DNA of 64,000 nucleotides from JAAZHD01 sp012510895 (GCA_050951465.1 JBMNJC010000015.1:1-64000); one strand, 5' to 3'. Shown: positions 1 through 8,492, counted from the stretch's first letter. The notes: generated by a model from the sequence alone, not told the origin. Program-made: numbers and translations.

Positions 1-238
1 CTGCCAGATCTCTCAGGCGGAAAGCTTCTTTTATGATATCTTCTGCCATATCGCTCATGGTCTGGACATGCAGCATTTTATTGTTGCCGATAATTTTTCG
101 AATATCTTTTATCAGTTCTTTTACTTTTTTATTGCCTTTGGCAATAATGCTTGGATTTGTCGTAACACCGTCAATAGGGTATAAATCCATTAACCTTTCT
201 ATTTCTTTCGTATCAGCTGTATCCAGCATATAAATCAT
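1..238 (-). CDS. Fructose-6-phosphate aldolase / transaldolase-like protein (TalC/FSA family), cut by window edge
   Basis: Translating the minus strand from the ATG at 238 gives a protein starting MIYMLDTADTKEIERL, followed by the segment YPIDGVTTNPSIIAKG. That is the beta-1/beta-2 start of the small (about 215 residue) TalC/FSA transaldolase family, with the conserved D-T-A-D and G-V-T-T-N-P-S motifs. Family members cleave or form sugar phosphates through a lysine Schiff base; that lysine lies beyond the visible 79 codons. The start at 238 has a GAAGG-type ribosome site just upstream; an in-frame ATG at 283 has none. The gene runs off the left edge. Family is clear; exact substrate (F6P aldolase or transaldolase) is not. 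Confidence 0.85.
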   Translation of the reverse strand, partial: MIYMLDTADTKEIERLMDLYPIDGVTTNPSIIAKGNKKVKELIKDIRKIIGNNKMLHVQTMSDMAEDIIKEAFRLRDLA

Positions 239-472
239 TTTATCATGCCTTCTTTCATAGTCTTTTATGTTCTTAATACCCATAAATTGTGAGTATAAAA
301 ACTATTATATCATTAATACAGCTGTCTGCAATGTAACCAATGCCTGAATTGTGAAAACAGGAGGAAAGGTTAAAGACTCTTTACAATAGCAGAAGGATAT
401 TGCGTTTTCATGTAGAAATAAGTAAAACATACCTTATGTCCCGGATGAAAAATATTAAACAGGTGAAACAGT

Positions 473-802
473 ATGAAAGAATCACCTCGTTTTATCAATG
501 CTTTTCCAATTGTAAAGGCAGAGCCCCGGGTCTTAATAAAAAGGCTGCTTATTTTTTCTGCCTGTCTTCTTCTTATACGAGTATGCGTAAGAGTAATAGT
601 GTTAAATTTGCCCTGGATTATTCTGAAACTTACTGATTCTAAGGACATATCTTATATATTCACTCAAATGGTTATAATTCTTTTCATCATTTCAGTTCTT
701 CTCAGCGTATATTTTACCAAGGTAAACCAGGTTCAGATACGGCATATTATCAGAACACTGTATCCGCTTATTAAAAGCGGTTTCCTGGATAACATTCTGT
801 AA
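473..802 (+). CDS. Small hypothetical membrane protein
   Basis: A 109-residue protein that I do not recognise. It has two strongly hydrophobic stretches, roughly residues 22-50 and 62-82, with basic residues before the first and a short basic tail after the second, so it probably sits in the membrane as a hairpin. The ATG at 473 has an AGGTGA ribosome site 6 bases upstream, which supports translation. It ends in TAA followed at once by TAG, and the same reading frame then continues into the phosphoribosyltransferase remnant. No function can be assigned; it may itself be a fragment. Confidence 0.5.
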   Translation: MKESPRFINAFPIVKAEPRVLIKRLLIFSACLLLIRVCVRVIVLNLPWIILKLTDSKDISYIFTQMVIILFIISVLLSVYFTKVNQVQIRHIIRTLYPLIKSGFLDNIL

Positions 803-805
803 TAG

Positions 806-1054
806 GATGATAACTATGATTTGTTGGAGAGAGCAGATGACAGTCAAGTTAAAAATTTGAGTCTTGATCAAAAAGATAAAGTAGTAAGAGGATCTATTAT
901 TAAACATAAGAAATTTAAGAGAAAAGTCGACATATTATTAGTAGATGATTTATATCAAACCGGAACAACAATAAAAGAGGTTTGCAATGTTTTGAGTAAA
1001 GATAGAAATGTTAATAATATATATGTGCTAACTATGACGAAGACTAAAGGGTGA
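806..1054 (+). pseudogene. C-terminal remnant of a ComF-like phosphoribosyltransferase
   Basis: The reading frame encodes the C-terminal third of a ComF/type I phosphoribosyltransferase. The PRPP-binding loop is clear (ILLVDDLYQTGTT), followed by a helix and a final strand ending in VLTMTKTKG. Similarity appears to begin right after the stop codons at 800-805, and no N-terminal half (normally about 150 residues) is present upstream. The only initiator would be a TTG at 821 with no good ribosome site. The DNA is much more AT-rich than the flanking genes. I read it as a truncated gene, although the fragment may still be translated just ahead of the SLOG gene, which starts 5 bases after its stop. 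Confidence 0.55.
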
Positions 1055-1059
1055 TTGTT

Positions 1060-1593
1060 ATGAAAGTATTTATTGCAGGGCCAAGATCTGTAACCAAGCT
1101 TAACCCCATAGTAATGAAGAAGTTGGATAATATCATGATGAAAAAGTATAAAATCTTGGTTGGAGACGCAAATGGTGCGGATAAAGCAGTTCAGAAATAT
1201 TGCAGTGAACAGGGGTATAATAACGTTGTCGTTTATTCAACAGGGGAACGAACCCGTAACAACATAGGAAATTGGGAAAAGATTAACGTTTCAGCCCCTA
1301 AAGGATTAAAGGGATTTGATTTTTATGCAGTTAAGGACAAACAGATGGCAAAAGATGCAGATTACGGGTTTATGATATGGAACGGGAGGAGTAAAGGTAC
1401 ATTTAATAATTTAATAAATCTCGTTAAATTTAATAAGACAGCTTTATTATTTTTAACTACGAATAATAAGTATTACAAAATAAAAGACATGGATGATATT
1501 AACAAGTTAACCAAACTGGTAAATAATTATGAGATTGATCAATTTCTTATAAACAGGATTAATAGTGATGAACAGCTTATATTGGAATTATAA
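1060..1593 (+). CDS. SLOG-like Rossmann nucleotide-binding protein
   Basis: A 177-residue protein starting MKVFIAGPRSV, with the motif GDANGADKAVQKYC at about residues 35-48. This matches the SLOG/DUF2493 (YspA-like) pattern of a first strand with a glycine turn, then G-D-A-x-G-A-D as the phosphate-binding loop. A later D-A-D-Y-G-F-M-I-W-N-G-R-S-K-G-T segment is the usual second substrate-contacting strand. SLOG proteins bind or process nucleotides or nucleotide-derived ligands, often in conflict or signalling systems; the ligand here is unknown. The start at 1060 is preferred over the GTG at 1051 because AAAGGGTGA lies at the right distance. AT-rich like the phosphoribosyltransferase remnant before it. 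Confidence 0.6.
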   Translation: MKVFIAGPRSVTKLNPIVMKKLDNIMMKKYKILVGDANGADKAVQKYCSEQGYNNVVVYSTGERTRNNIGNWEKINVSAPKGLKGFDFYAVKDKQMAKDADYGFMIWNGRSKGTFNNLINLVKFNKTALLFLTTNNKYYKIKDMDDINKLTKLVNNYEIDQFLINRINSDEQLILEL

Positions 1594-1617
1594 AATGACA
1601 GATTTAGAAGGTGATTC

Positions 1618-2364
1618 ATGCTGATAAATCATAGAAAATATACTCGATTTGCTTTGGTAATAGCAGCACTGCTTTTTTTAACCGGTGTCTTTTTTATTAT
1701 ACTCATAGCTGCCAATGAAAGCCTTCCACTGGAAGAAAGGGCAGATGATATCAGCATTGAAGACATAAAAAACAAGATAGTTTATGAAGCTTTCAGACAA
1801 GTCATAAGCAGCATGAAACCGGAAGTGGCAATTGTCCTGAGCCGGGAAGAGATCAGTCAGCTTGTCAGCTATTCACTGGAAGAATATATGGAAGATAATC
1901 CTGAGATTATTATATATGCATATAAGGGTGAAATTACAGGAAACAGTCTTGTAATCCGTATAGACAGTAAATTATTTCAAGTCCTGCCGGTTCAATATGT
2001 TTTGGAATTCATGCCGGTCATTAATAACAACTGTTTGGGAGCGACTCTGATCAGCGCAAATATAGGAAAACTGCCCATTTCTAAAGATCTCGTAATGAAA
2101 AAAATGAGAATTAACAACAAAAACATCCTTATAGATAAGGAAACATACAGCATATCTTTTGTGAATACACTGCCGGAGCATATTATATTTACCGGCTTTG
2201 AGCTAAAGGATGAAGCAGCATATATACAGGCTTATTTATCAATAAAAGATATTAATGATTTAATTAAGCTGGTGCAGACGGTACTGCCGGAAGACATAAA
2301 GGAGCTGTTAACCGAACTTATCACGGACAAGATTGGGGATTTCATTGATAATATTCTTAAATAA
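1618..2364 (+). CDS. YpmS-like DUF2140 membrane-anchored protein
   Basis: A 248-residue protein with a single N-terminal membrane anchor (about residues 11-32) and an extracytoplasmic domain. The arrangement (short basic N-terminus, anchor, then a domain with S-R-E-E-I-S-Q-L and a late T-G-F-E-L-K segment) resembles the YpmS/DUF2140 family of Firmicutes, whose function is not established. A good ribosome site (GAAGGTGA) precedes the ATG. It lies 65 bases before the YdcF-like gene and could be cotranscribed. Family assignment is by overall pattern only. Confidence 0.55.
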   Translation: MLINHRKYTRFALVIAALLFLTGVFFIILIAANESLPLEERADDISIEDIKNKIVYEAFRQVISSMKPEVAIVLSREEISQLVSYSLEEYMEDNPEIIIYAYKGEITGNSLVIRIDSKLFQVLPVQYVLEFMPVINNNCLGATLISANIGKLPISKDLVMKKMRINNKNILIDKETYSISFVNTLPEHIIFTGFELKDEAAYIQAYLSIKDINDLIKLVQTVLPEDIKELLTELITDKIGDFIDNILK

Positions 2365-2429
2365 ATGTAAAATGTAATAAATGATACGCGGAAAGGATAA
2401 AAGCGAGTCTGAGACTCTGAAGCACGCTG

Positions 2430-3089
2430 ATGATGTATACTAAGGTGAAGACCAGGAAGGGTAAACTTAGAAAGCTCATTTCTGCCATACTGATAATAGC
2501 CATATCGGGCATGGTGTATATTTTATCCATGGGTCATATTCTGACCAGGGAAGATGAACTAAAAAAAGCTGATGTCATTGTAGTCCTTTTGGGAAGCATT
2601 CCTGATAGAATCCTGCAGGCTGTAGACCTTTATAAGGATGGCTACGGTGATAAAATAATTATGGTAGAAACCGAAAAGATAGGAAATGAAGTTTTAATAG
2701 AAAAAAACGTGAACGTGGCCTTGCAGGAGGAAATAAATGAGGCCATTGCCCTTCAGCTGGGTGTACCGGAAGAAGATATTATAATACTTGAGGGCAATGC
2801 AAAAAGCACCCAGGATGAAGCCGTTAAAATAAGAGATTTCCTGAGCAGTAAGCCGGAAATCTCTTCCATAATGCTTGTAACTTCAAAGAGCCATTCCTTC
2901 AGGGCGGCTGCTATATTTGAAAAAGCCCTTGCTAAGTTGGACAAAGAAGTCAGGGTTATATCTTATCCTACAAAATACGATCCTTTTGACCCGGGGAAAT
3001 GGTACCAGGACCGAAATCAGATAGAGCAGGTTATCTTTGAAACCATTAAGCTTCTTAATTTCTATCTTCGTGAACAGTTTTGGTTATAA
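2430..3089 (+). CDS. YdcF/SanA-like DUF218 membrane protein
   Basis: A 219-residue protein with one N-terminal membrane segment (about 16-34) followed by a DUF218 domain. Signatures are ADVIVVLLGSIPDRI (first strand and phosphate-type loop), then a repeated helix-strand pattern with LEGNAKSTQDEA and LVTSKSHSFRAA, the typical 'S-T-x-x-E-A' and 'T-S-x-x-H-x-x-R-A' motifs of YdcF/SanA/ElyC proteins. Some relatives act in envelope carrier-lipid metabolism, but the role of most is unknown. The ribosome site for the ATG at 2430 is weak (the next codon is also ATG), so the start is uncertain by a few codons. Confidence 0.75.
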   Translation: MMYTKVKTRKGKLRKLISAILIIAISGMVYILSMGHILTREDELKKADVIVVLLGSIPDRILQAVDLYKDGYGDKIIMVETEKIGNEVLIEKNVNVALQEEINEAIALQLGVPEEDIIILEGNAKSTQDEAVKIRDFLSSKPEISSIMLVTSKSHSFRAAAIFEKALAKLDKEVRVISYPTKYDPFDPGKWYQDRNQIEQVIFETIKLLNFYLREQFWL

Positions 3090-3160
3090 CCGAGGCTGCT
3101 CGCATGCAAGTGCTTATACATGGCAGCTTTTGCAGGACTTTCTTTTTAAGGGCATAAGGC

Positions 3161-3850
3161 TTAATAATATGTGATAAAGGCATCCGTGAAGCCTGCCTTT
3201 TTAGCCCTGGCCAGCTGGGCTTCAGCATTGGCCTTAATTGCATAAGCACCTATTTGAACCCGGTAGAGCTTCCTTTCCTCCGGAGGTTGTTGAGTCAAAA
3301 GCTTTTTTACATCCGCCCGGAAGTTCATCATGCTCTTTCCGTGCTTAGTAAACCAATTTCTGGGGTCGCTGTGGTTGCTGGCAATCCCTCTCTGATATCC
3401 TTCGTAATGTCCTATAATGCTTTCTGAACTTAGGTTATAAAGTTTGCAGAGATGGGCGCTCAGCTCAACGGCTTCCTTGTATACCCCTTTGAAGTATTCT
3501 GCGTCCTTATGATCATCTTCACATAATTCAATGCTGATATGGGTATTGTTTGCATCACCGCCGGCATGCCAGCCCCGGTGATTCCATGGCAGGGTCTGAT
3601 AGGAGGCAATTGAGCCGTCCTTTAATTTTCCGATAAAGGCATGGACGCACACCGACTTCCCGCCGGGTCTGTCTTGGTTCCAATGGTTATTATAAGGGTT
3701 TACGCCCAGGTATCCGTCATTCGGTCCCACATACCTTCTGAGATTGGGGTTGTTTACGCCGGTGCTGTGAATCATGATGCCTTTGGGTTCAATTGTTTTG
3801 CCTGCCTTATAGCATGCGTTATTGGTTAAAATAAGTTTTCTCAGGTTCAT
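3161..3850 (-). CDS. N-acetylmuramoyl-L-alanine amidase (Amidase_2) with short C-terminal SPOR-like repeat
   Basis: A 229-residue zinc amidase that cuts the bond between N-acetylmuramate and the stem peptide of peptidoglycan. Zinc and catalytic residues of the Amidase_2 (PGRP-like) fold are visible: GIMIHSTGVNN (first His), HISIELCEDD (Glu region) and SNHSDPRNWF (second His and Asp). The end (YRVQIGAYAIKANAEAQLARAKKAGF) is half a SPOR repeat, as in clostridial and phage lysins, where such units are usually complete or tandem. I start at 3850 because AAAGGAGGG lies just upstream; a longer in-frame start at 3928 lacks this. No signal peptide. It stands alone with no phage genes nearby. Confidence 0.88.
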   Translation of the reverse strand: MNLRKLILTNNACYKAGKTIEPKGIMIHSTGVNNPNLRRYVGPNDGYLGVNPYNNHWNQDRPGGKSVCVHAFIGKLKDGSIASYQTLPWNHRGWHAGGDANNTHISIELCEDDHKDAEYFKGVYKEAVELSAHLCKLYNLSSESIIGHYEGYQRGIASNHSDPRNWFTKHGKSMMNFRADVKKLLTQQPPEERKLYRVQIGAYAIKANAEAQLARAKKAGFTDAFITYY

Positions 3851-3961
3851 TTTTTTCCCTCCTTTATGACAAGTGAAATAATCTATACTATATATAAATA
3901 TTTTTGTATATCCGAAAAGGGGACACATTAAGATAAAATAACAGAAAGAAGGATAAGACTT

Positions 3962-4622
3962 ATGTTGAAAATCGGAATAGCTTCACAGAGATGCAGCTGT
4001 ATTTGCTGCTGAAAAGGGAATATCCGCCCTGGTGGAAAAACCCATGGCGGCCAGCTCCCAGGATTGTAAAGCCATGATAAAGGCAGCTGAAGAAAATAAT
4101 GTGAAGCTTATGATCGGCCATATACAAAGGTATTTTTCCAGTAACAGAAAAGCAAGGGAGATAATAAGATCAGGCCAGCTGGGCAGGCTGGTGTCAATCA
4201 CAGATACCAGGAATGTGTACTACTTTCATGATAAGCGGCCCGGATGGTTCCTGGACAAGGAGATGTCCGGCGGGGGAATATTTATTAATCTCGGTGCCCA
4301 CTGCCTGGATAAGATCAAATTTGTCACTGACAGTAAAATTAAAAGCATAGCAGGAAAAGCCAGCTATTATGAAGAAAGATTCAATGTAGGAACCCACTAT
4401 TTCTTTACCGGCGGCGCTGTTAAGGTGGGCAGTGAAGGTTTCCTTGTAAGCAGGGAGGATGGCCCTTTTGAAAGAATAGAACTGGAAAGCGACGAAGATG
4501 CCTTCTATTTACAGCTGAAGGATTTTACAGATTCTATAAAAGAGGATAAGGAGCCGGAAATTCCCGGAGAATACGGTCTCGAGATTATTGAAGCCATAGA
4601 GGAAGTTTACAGGGGAATTTAA
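3962..4622 (+). pseudogene. Broken Gfo/Idh/MocA oxidoreductase (internal deletions and frameshift)
   Basis: The start survives: an AGAAGGA ribosome site, ATG at 3962 and MLKIGIAS, the first strand of an NAD(P)-binding Rossmann fold. The frame then stops after 16 codons. In another frame, from about 3989, the reading resumes as HRDAAVFAAEKGISALVEKPMA, the family's characteristic strand ending in E-K-P, and continues to the stop at 4620-4622. About 60 codons of the Rossmann domain are missing at the join. A second, in-frame loss is likely near FNVGTHYFFTGGAVKVG (about 4390-4430), where roughly 25 residues usually found in the C-terminal domain are absent. The intact part from 4032 could be translated but cannot form a working dehydrogenase. 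Confidence 0.8.
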
Positions 4623-4650
4623 CTATTATAAGATGAGAGGGAGGATAAAT

Positions 4651-6000
4651 ATGTCTTTTAAAGTTACATATGAGAACAACAAAATGATTATACCCGAGAT
4701 ATCCTGCGGCTGCGGGTTTTCCCATGCGATACCCGATATTGATGTCTATATAGGCAGCGGTATACTGCCGGAGTGCGCAGGGTACATCCGCAAGCGGAAC
4801 CTGGGCAATAAGCTGGTTCTGGTGGCAGACAATATTACATATGAAGTTGCCGGCCGTAAGGTGGAAGAGATACTTAGGGAAGACGGTTTTCAGGTTACCC
4901 TCTGTCTTCTTGAGAGGGAGGAGGAACTGAAGCCGGATGAAACAGCTCTCGGGGAAGTTCTTCTGGCCATGGATCCGGATACGGATTTTTTGGTTGGAGT
5001 CGGCTCCGGTTCTGTTACAGATATAACAAGGTATGTTGCGTTTAACACAGGAAGACCCTTCGTAATTGCCGGTACTGCAGCTTCTATGGACGGGTACACA
5101 TCGGTTGTTGCTCCGCTTTTATTTAACGGTCAGAAGGTAAACAAACCTTCAAGCTGCCCGGTTATAATCATCTGTGACATTGATGTTATGATGACAGCTC
5201 CCAAACCCATGTTTGTTTCCGGTGTGGGTGATGTGCTCGGGAAATATATTGCTAAAGCCGACTGGCTTCTGGGGCGAATCATAAATGATGAAATTTACTG
5301 CCCTGTCTGCGCAGACATTATTACACAAGCAGTTGATAACTGTATGAATAATATTGATATTATAAAAAACAGGACGCCTGAAGGCACAAGAATCCTTATT
5401 GAAGCTTTGATTCTTGCAGGAATTACCATTCTGATAGTAGGCAATACAAGGCCTGTGGCATCCATTGAACATAACATGGGCCACTATTGGGAGATGAAAA
5501 AGCTTGAGCGCAAGGAAGAAACTCCTTCTCACGGAATAGCTGTCGGGGTCGGAACCGTGTACTCCCTGAAATTTTTTGATTATTTCTTTAATCTGGATCT
5601 GTCCCGTATTGATAAGGAAGAGATCAGGAAAAACCGCCTGACCCGGGAAGAGCGGATCAAGAAAATGAAAGAAGGCTACGGAGAGAAAATAGCTGAAGCC
5701 ATTATGCGGGAGAACCCTGAGGACTTTTTGGACTGGGAAGAACAGGAGAGAAGGATAGACAGGGTTTTAAGTCGGATGGATGAAATTAAGGATACCCTTA
5801 AATTCCTGCCTTCAGCAGAGGAAATGATCAAATCCATGAAGGAGCTTGGAGCACCCGTATCAGCATCGGAAATCGGCATTGACCAAGAGCTTCTCAGGGA
5901 TACCTTCCATCATGCAAAAGACTATCGTTCCCGCTATACGGTATTTAAGACCCTGGATGAGCTTGGTCTCTTAAATGAAGCAATAGAGAAGATTCTGTAA
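4651..6000 (+). CDS. sn-glycerol-1-phosphate dehydrogenase (AraM/EgsA family)
   Basis: A 449-residue enzyme of the iron/zinc alcohol dehydrogenase-like fold that reduces dihydroxyacetone phosphate to sn-glycerol-1-phosphate. Seen in order: GVGSGSVTDITRY (dinucleotide loop, about residue 112), GTAASMDGYTS (substrate and metal Asp), GDVLGKYIAKADW, EHNMGHYWEM (metal His) and PSHGIAVGVGT (second metal His). Bacterial members include B. subtilis AraM/EgsA, which sits in an arabinose operon, in keeping with this sugar-gene setting. The start at 4651 is chosen because GAGGGAGG lies 7 bases upstream; the in-frame ATG at 4633 overlaps that site. It follows the broken Gfo/Idh/MocA gene on the same strand. 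Confidence 0.88.
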   Translation: MSFKVTYENNKMIIPEISCGCGFSHAIPDIDVYIGSGILPECAGYIRKRNLGNKLVLVADNITYEVAGRKVEEILREDGFQVTLCLLEREEELKPDETALGEVLLAMDPDTDFLVGVGSGSVTDITRYVAFNTGRPFVIAGTAASMDGYTSVVAPLLFNGQKVNKPSSCPVIIICDIDVMMTAPKPMFVSGVGDVLGKYIAKADWLLGRIINDEIYCPVCADIITQAVDNCMNNIDIIKNRTPEGTRILIEALILAGITILIVGNTRPVASIEHNMGHYWEMKKLERKEETPSHGIAVGVGTVYSLKFFDYFFNLDLSRIDKEEIRKNRLTREERIKKMKEGYGEKIAEAIMRENPEDFLDWEEQERRIDRVLSRMDEIKDTLKFLPSAEEMIKSMKELGAPVSASEIGIDQELLRDTFHHAKDYRSRYTVFKTLDELGLLNEAIEKIL

Positions 6001-6067
6001 CAGCGCTTACTGTAAAAGACAACTTTACCTTTTAATCATTAAATAAAGCTGCAGAAGGGGAAGAAAT

Positions 6068-7057
6068 ATGCTTGATAATATAATAGTAGAAAAAGGTATA
6101 ATCAAAAATCATCTTGGAATTGAAAGAGACGGGGATTTTATAAAACCCATACGTTTTACAAAAAAACAGTTTGCTGCTTATTCATTAACTGAACCCTTGG
6201 CTGTAAGAAGCAGATGCATGGCGGGCATCTGCCTTGATATGATAACCGATTCGGATTTCGTTAGGTTTGATTATGTTGTCAAAGGCATTGTCCGGAACTG
6301 GATTTACTTTGATGTGTTTCTCAATGATGTGTTCGTAGAAAGCATAGGCTCTAACCAGGTTGATGAAGGAGAATATACATTTGAGTATAGAGTTGAAAGT
6401 AAAGCAAAAGAGAAAAATCAGAAAAACCGGATAACAATATACCTCCCTTATAACATAGATCTTTCCATGGGCAATTTCCGGCTTGCCGAAAATGCCTTCA
6501 TATCCGGAATAAAGCCTTATGATAAAACACTTCTGTGCCTGGGTGATTCCATAACCCAGGGCATGGACGCACGTCATCCTTCCTGCATCTATCCGGTACT
6601 GCTTTCAAGGTTTCTTAAAATGGAGCTCTTAAATCAAGGCGTTGGAGGATATGTTTTCAACAGCGACAGTCTGGATGAAAATTTCAGTTTGAAACCGGAT
6701 ATAATTACTGTTGCATACGGTACCAACGACTGGAGCAAATGCAGCAGTCCTGAGGAATTCAGGCATAACTGCCGGGATTACATGGAGAAGCTGGTAAGCT
6801 TATTCCCTGATATCGATATATATGTAATGACGCCCTTCTGGAGAGAAGATCTTAATGAAATGCGGGATGCAGGCAGCTTTTATGATTTGTCCGATACTAT
6901 TAAGGATGTGTGCCGGGCTTATCCCAAAGTGGTTGTGCTGGACGGACTTGAGCTCATACCCCATCTCCCCGCTTATTTCGGCGACAAGTGGGTGCATCCA
7001 TCTGATGAAGGTTTTAAGGATATAGCCCTTAATTTTCTGGCAAAGACCAGGTTGTAA
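6068..7057 (+). CDS. SGNH/GDSL-family esterase with N-terminal beta-sandwich
   Basis: A 329-residue two-domain protein. The N-terminal part (about 1-150) is beta-rich and resembles the domain in front of the hydrolase in CE2-like carbohydrate esterases. The C-terminal part is an SGNH hydrolase: block I LCLGDSITQG with the nucleophile Ser (about residue 161), block III AYGTNDWSK with the oxyanion Asn, and block V WVHPSDEGFKD with the catalytic Asp-His pair. Probably removes acetyl or other acyl groups from sugars. No signal peptide, so it would work on imported oligosaccharides. Ribosome site GAAGGGGAAG precedes the ATG; the GNAT gene follows after 14 bases. Confidence 0.82.
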   Translation: MLDNIIVEKGIIKNHLGIERDGDFIKPIRFTKKQFAAYSLTEPLAVRSRCMAGICLDMITDSDFVRFDYVVKGIVRNWIYFDVFLNDVFVESIGSNQVDEGEYTFEYRVESKAKEKNQKNRITIYLPYNIDLSMGNFRLAENAFISGIKPYDKTLLCLGDSITQGMDARHPSCIYPVLLSRFLKMELLNQGVGGYVFNSDSLDENFSLKPDIITVAYGTNDWSKCSSPEEFRHNCRDYMEKLVSLFPDIDIYVMTPFWREDLNEMRDAGSFYDLSDTIKDVCRAYPKVVVLDGLELIPHLPAYFGDKWVHPSDEGFKDIALNFLAKTRL

Positions 7058-7071
7058 AGGGGTAGAAAGTA

Positions 7072-7656
7072 TTGAGGAGTACCATTAAGCGGTTTAGAGT
7101 AAAAATGATTTGTCCTAAGCTTGACAAAGCAAAGATATTGGATCTGGCTGAAAAGTATGTGATTGATGACCGGTTTATCATAAGGAATTATAAAAAGGGT
7201 GAGGAAATCTTCTGGGCTCAGGTTGAAACCGCTGCAGGAGAATTCAGGACTGAGGAAGATGCCCTTGCCCACTTTGAAAAGGAATTTGGTCCTTACAGGG
7301 ATGAAATGGAAGACAGGTGCTTTTTTATAGAGCATAAGGAAAGCGGCAGGGTGATTGGAACGGCAACTGCCTGGTACAATAATGATTTCAAAGGTGAGAA
7401 CTATGGGCGGGTCCACTGGGTTGGAATCATGCCGGAGTTTCAGGGCAGGAAGCTGGCCAAGCCCTTAATGGCACAGGTTATGGTCTGCCTGGCCATGTCT
7501 CATGATAAGGCTTATTTAACCTCTCAGACCACGAGTTATAAGGCAATTAATATGTACAAAGACTTTGGTTTTGAACCTTTGATAGAAGATGAGGATGCAG
7601 CCAGGGCCTGGGAGTACCTGGAGGACATTCTGGCCCGGTATTCCGGGCAGCGGTGA
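7072..7656 (+). CDS. GNAT-family N-acetyltransferase
   Basis: A 194-residue acetyl-CoA-dependent acyltransferase. The GNAT core is visible in RVHWVGIMPEFQGRKLAKPL: the beta-4 strand followed by the Q-G-R-x-L acetyl-CoA pyrophosphate loop. A later ...YKAINMYKDFGFEPL is the usual last helix and strand. Acceptor unknown. The start codon is a TTG at 7072 with AAGGGG 9 bases upstream; an ATG at 7105 is possible. It overlaps nothing and is followed 40 bases later by the aldolase gene, so the esterase, acetyltransferase, aldolase and dehydrogenase probably form one transcript. Confidence 0.82.
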   Translation: MRSTIKRFRVKMICPKLDKAKILDLAEKYVIDDRFIIRNYKKGEEIFWAQVETAAGEFRTEEDALAHFEKEFGPYRDEMEDRCFFIEHKESGRVIGTATAWYNNDFKGENYGRVHWVGIMPEFQGRKLAKPLMAQVMVCLAMSHDKAYLTSQTTSYKAINMYKDFGFEPLIEDEDAARAWEYLEDILARYSGQR

Positions 7657-7696
7657 TAAAGCTGAAAATTTTTATTATGGAAGGTGGAGAAGCAAT

Positions 7697-8473
7697 ATGA
7701 GCCGTTTATTCAGGCTGAAGGAAAAACTGAAAAACCGTGAGCCGGTTCTTGGCACAACCATAACCGGTGTTAAATGGTCCGGGCTGGTTCAGAAAGCTGC
7801 CCAGTATCCTTTGGATTTTATCTTATTTGATTTGGAACACGGAACCTTAAGCATAGAAGGAATTGAGGAGTCCCTAAGGATATGCCGTCTGACTGATTTA
7901 CCTTCCATAGTGCGTGTTCCTGACTCTGTGCCCAACATAATTTCCAAAACCCTTGACATGGGAGCAGACGGTCTTCTTCTTCCCCGGATAGAGAAAGCTG
8001 AACAGGTTGAAATTGCTGTCAGGGCAGCCAGATACTTTCCCAGGGGCAGAAAGGGATGCGGAGGCTTTTCCAATTTCAGGCCGGAAGATGAATCAAGCAC
8101 TGACAGGTACAATGATAATCGCATGATTTTCATCCAGATGGAGTCTGATGAAGGCCTGAAAATGCTGCCTTCCATACTTTCAAAATTCAAGGCAGAGCTT
8201 TCAGGCGTTATTATAGGGCCCTATGATGCTTCTATTATGTACGGTACACCTCTTAACATAAAAAGCGACGTAATTAAGAATTTCATAAAAAAGGTATTTT
8301 CAATCTGCCGGCAGGAGAACATATCATGCGGCATTTTCGTGGATAACCGCTCAATGATACAGGGTTACCGCGAATTGGGCGCCAATATATTCTGGGTTGG
8401 ATCCGAGATCTCTTTTATATGTGAAAGTTACGCAGCTCTATGTGAGTCATTTAAGGAAGCAATAGAAGAATAA
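7697..8473 (+). CDS. HpcH/HpaI-type 2-keto acid aldolase
   Basis: A 258-residue class II (metal-dependent) aldolase of the HpcH/HpaI/citrate lyase beta family. Visible are DFILFDLEHGTLS (metal-binding/base strand), SIVRVPDSVPNIISKTLDMGADGLLLPRI (the family motif R-V-P...I...L-D-x-G-A-x-G-x-x-x-P) and IFIQMESDEGL (metal Glu). Family members reversibly split 2-keto-3-deoxy acids into pyruvate or a hydroxypyruvate plus an aldehyde, for example in uronate or aldarate breakdown; the exact substrate cannot be read here. The ATG at 7697 has GGTGGAG upstream; the open frame extends farther but overlaps the GNAT gene. Confidence 0.88.
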   Translation: MSRLFRLKEKLKNREPVLGTTITGVKWSGLVQKAAQYPLDFILFDLEHGTLSIEGIEESLRICRLTDLPSIVRVPDSVPNIISKTLDMGADGLLLPRIEKAEQVEIAVRAARYFPRGRKGCGGFSNFRPEDESSTDRYNDNRMIFIQMESDEGLKMLPSILSKFKAELSGVIIGPYDASIMYGTPLNIKSDVIKNFIKKVFSICRQENISCGIFVDNRSMIQGYRELGANIFWVGSEISFICESYAALCESFKEAIEE

Positions 8474-8492
8474 ATTACCTGGGGTTGTTTTT

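Noticed and set aside
370..648. Short frames on both strands (370-648 minus, 400-636 plus)
   Set aside because: No ribosome site or recognisable pattern; the hydrophobic frame at 473-802 is the better candidate.
3161..3850. Prophage remnant
   Set aside because: Only one amidase gene is present; no integrase, structural or holin gene and no attachment repeat beside the tRNA genes.
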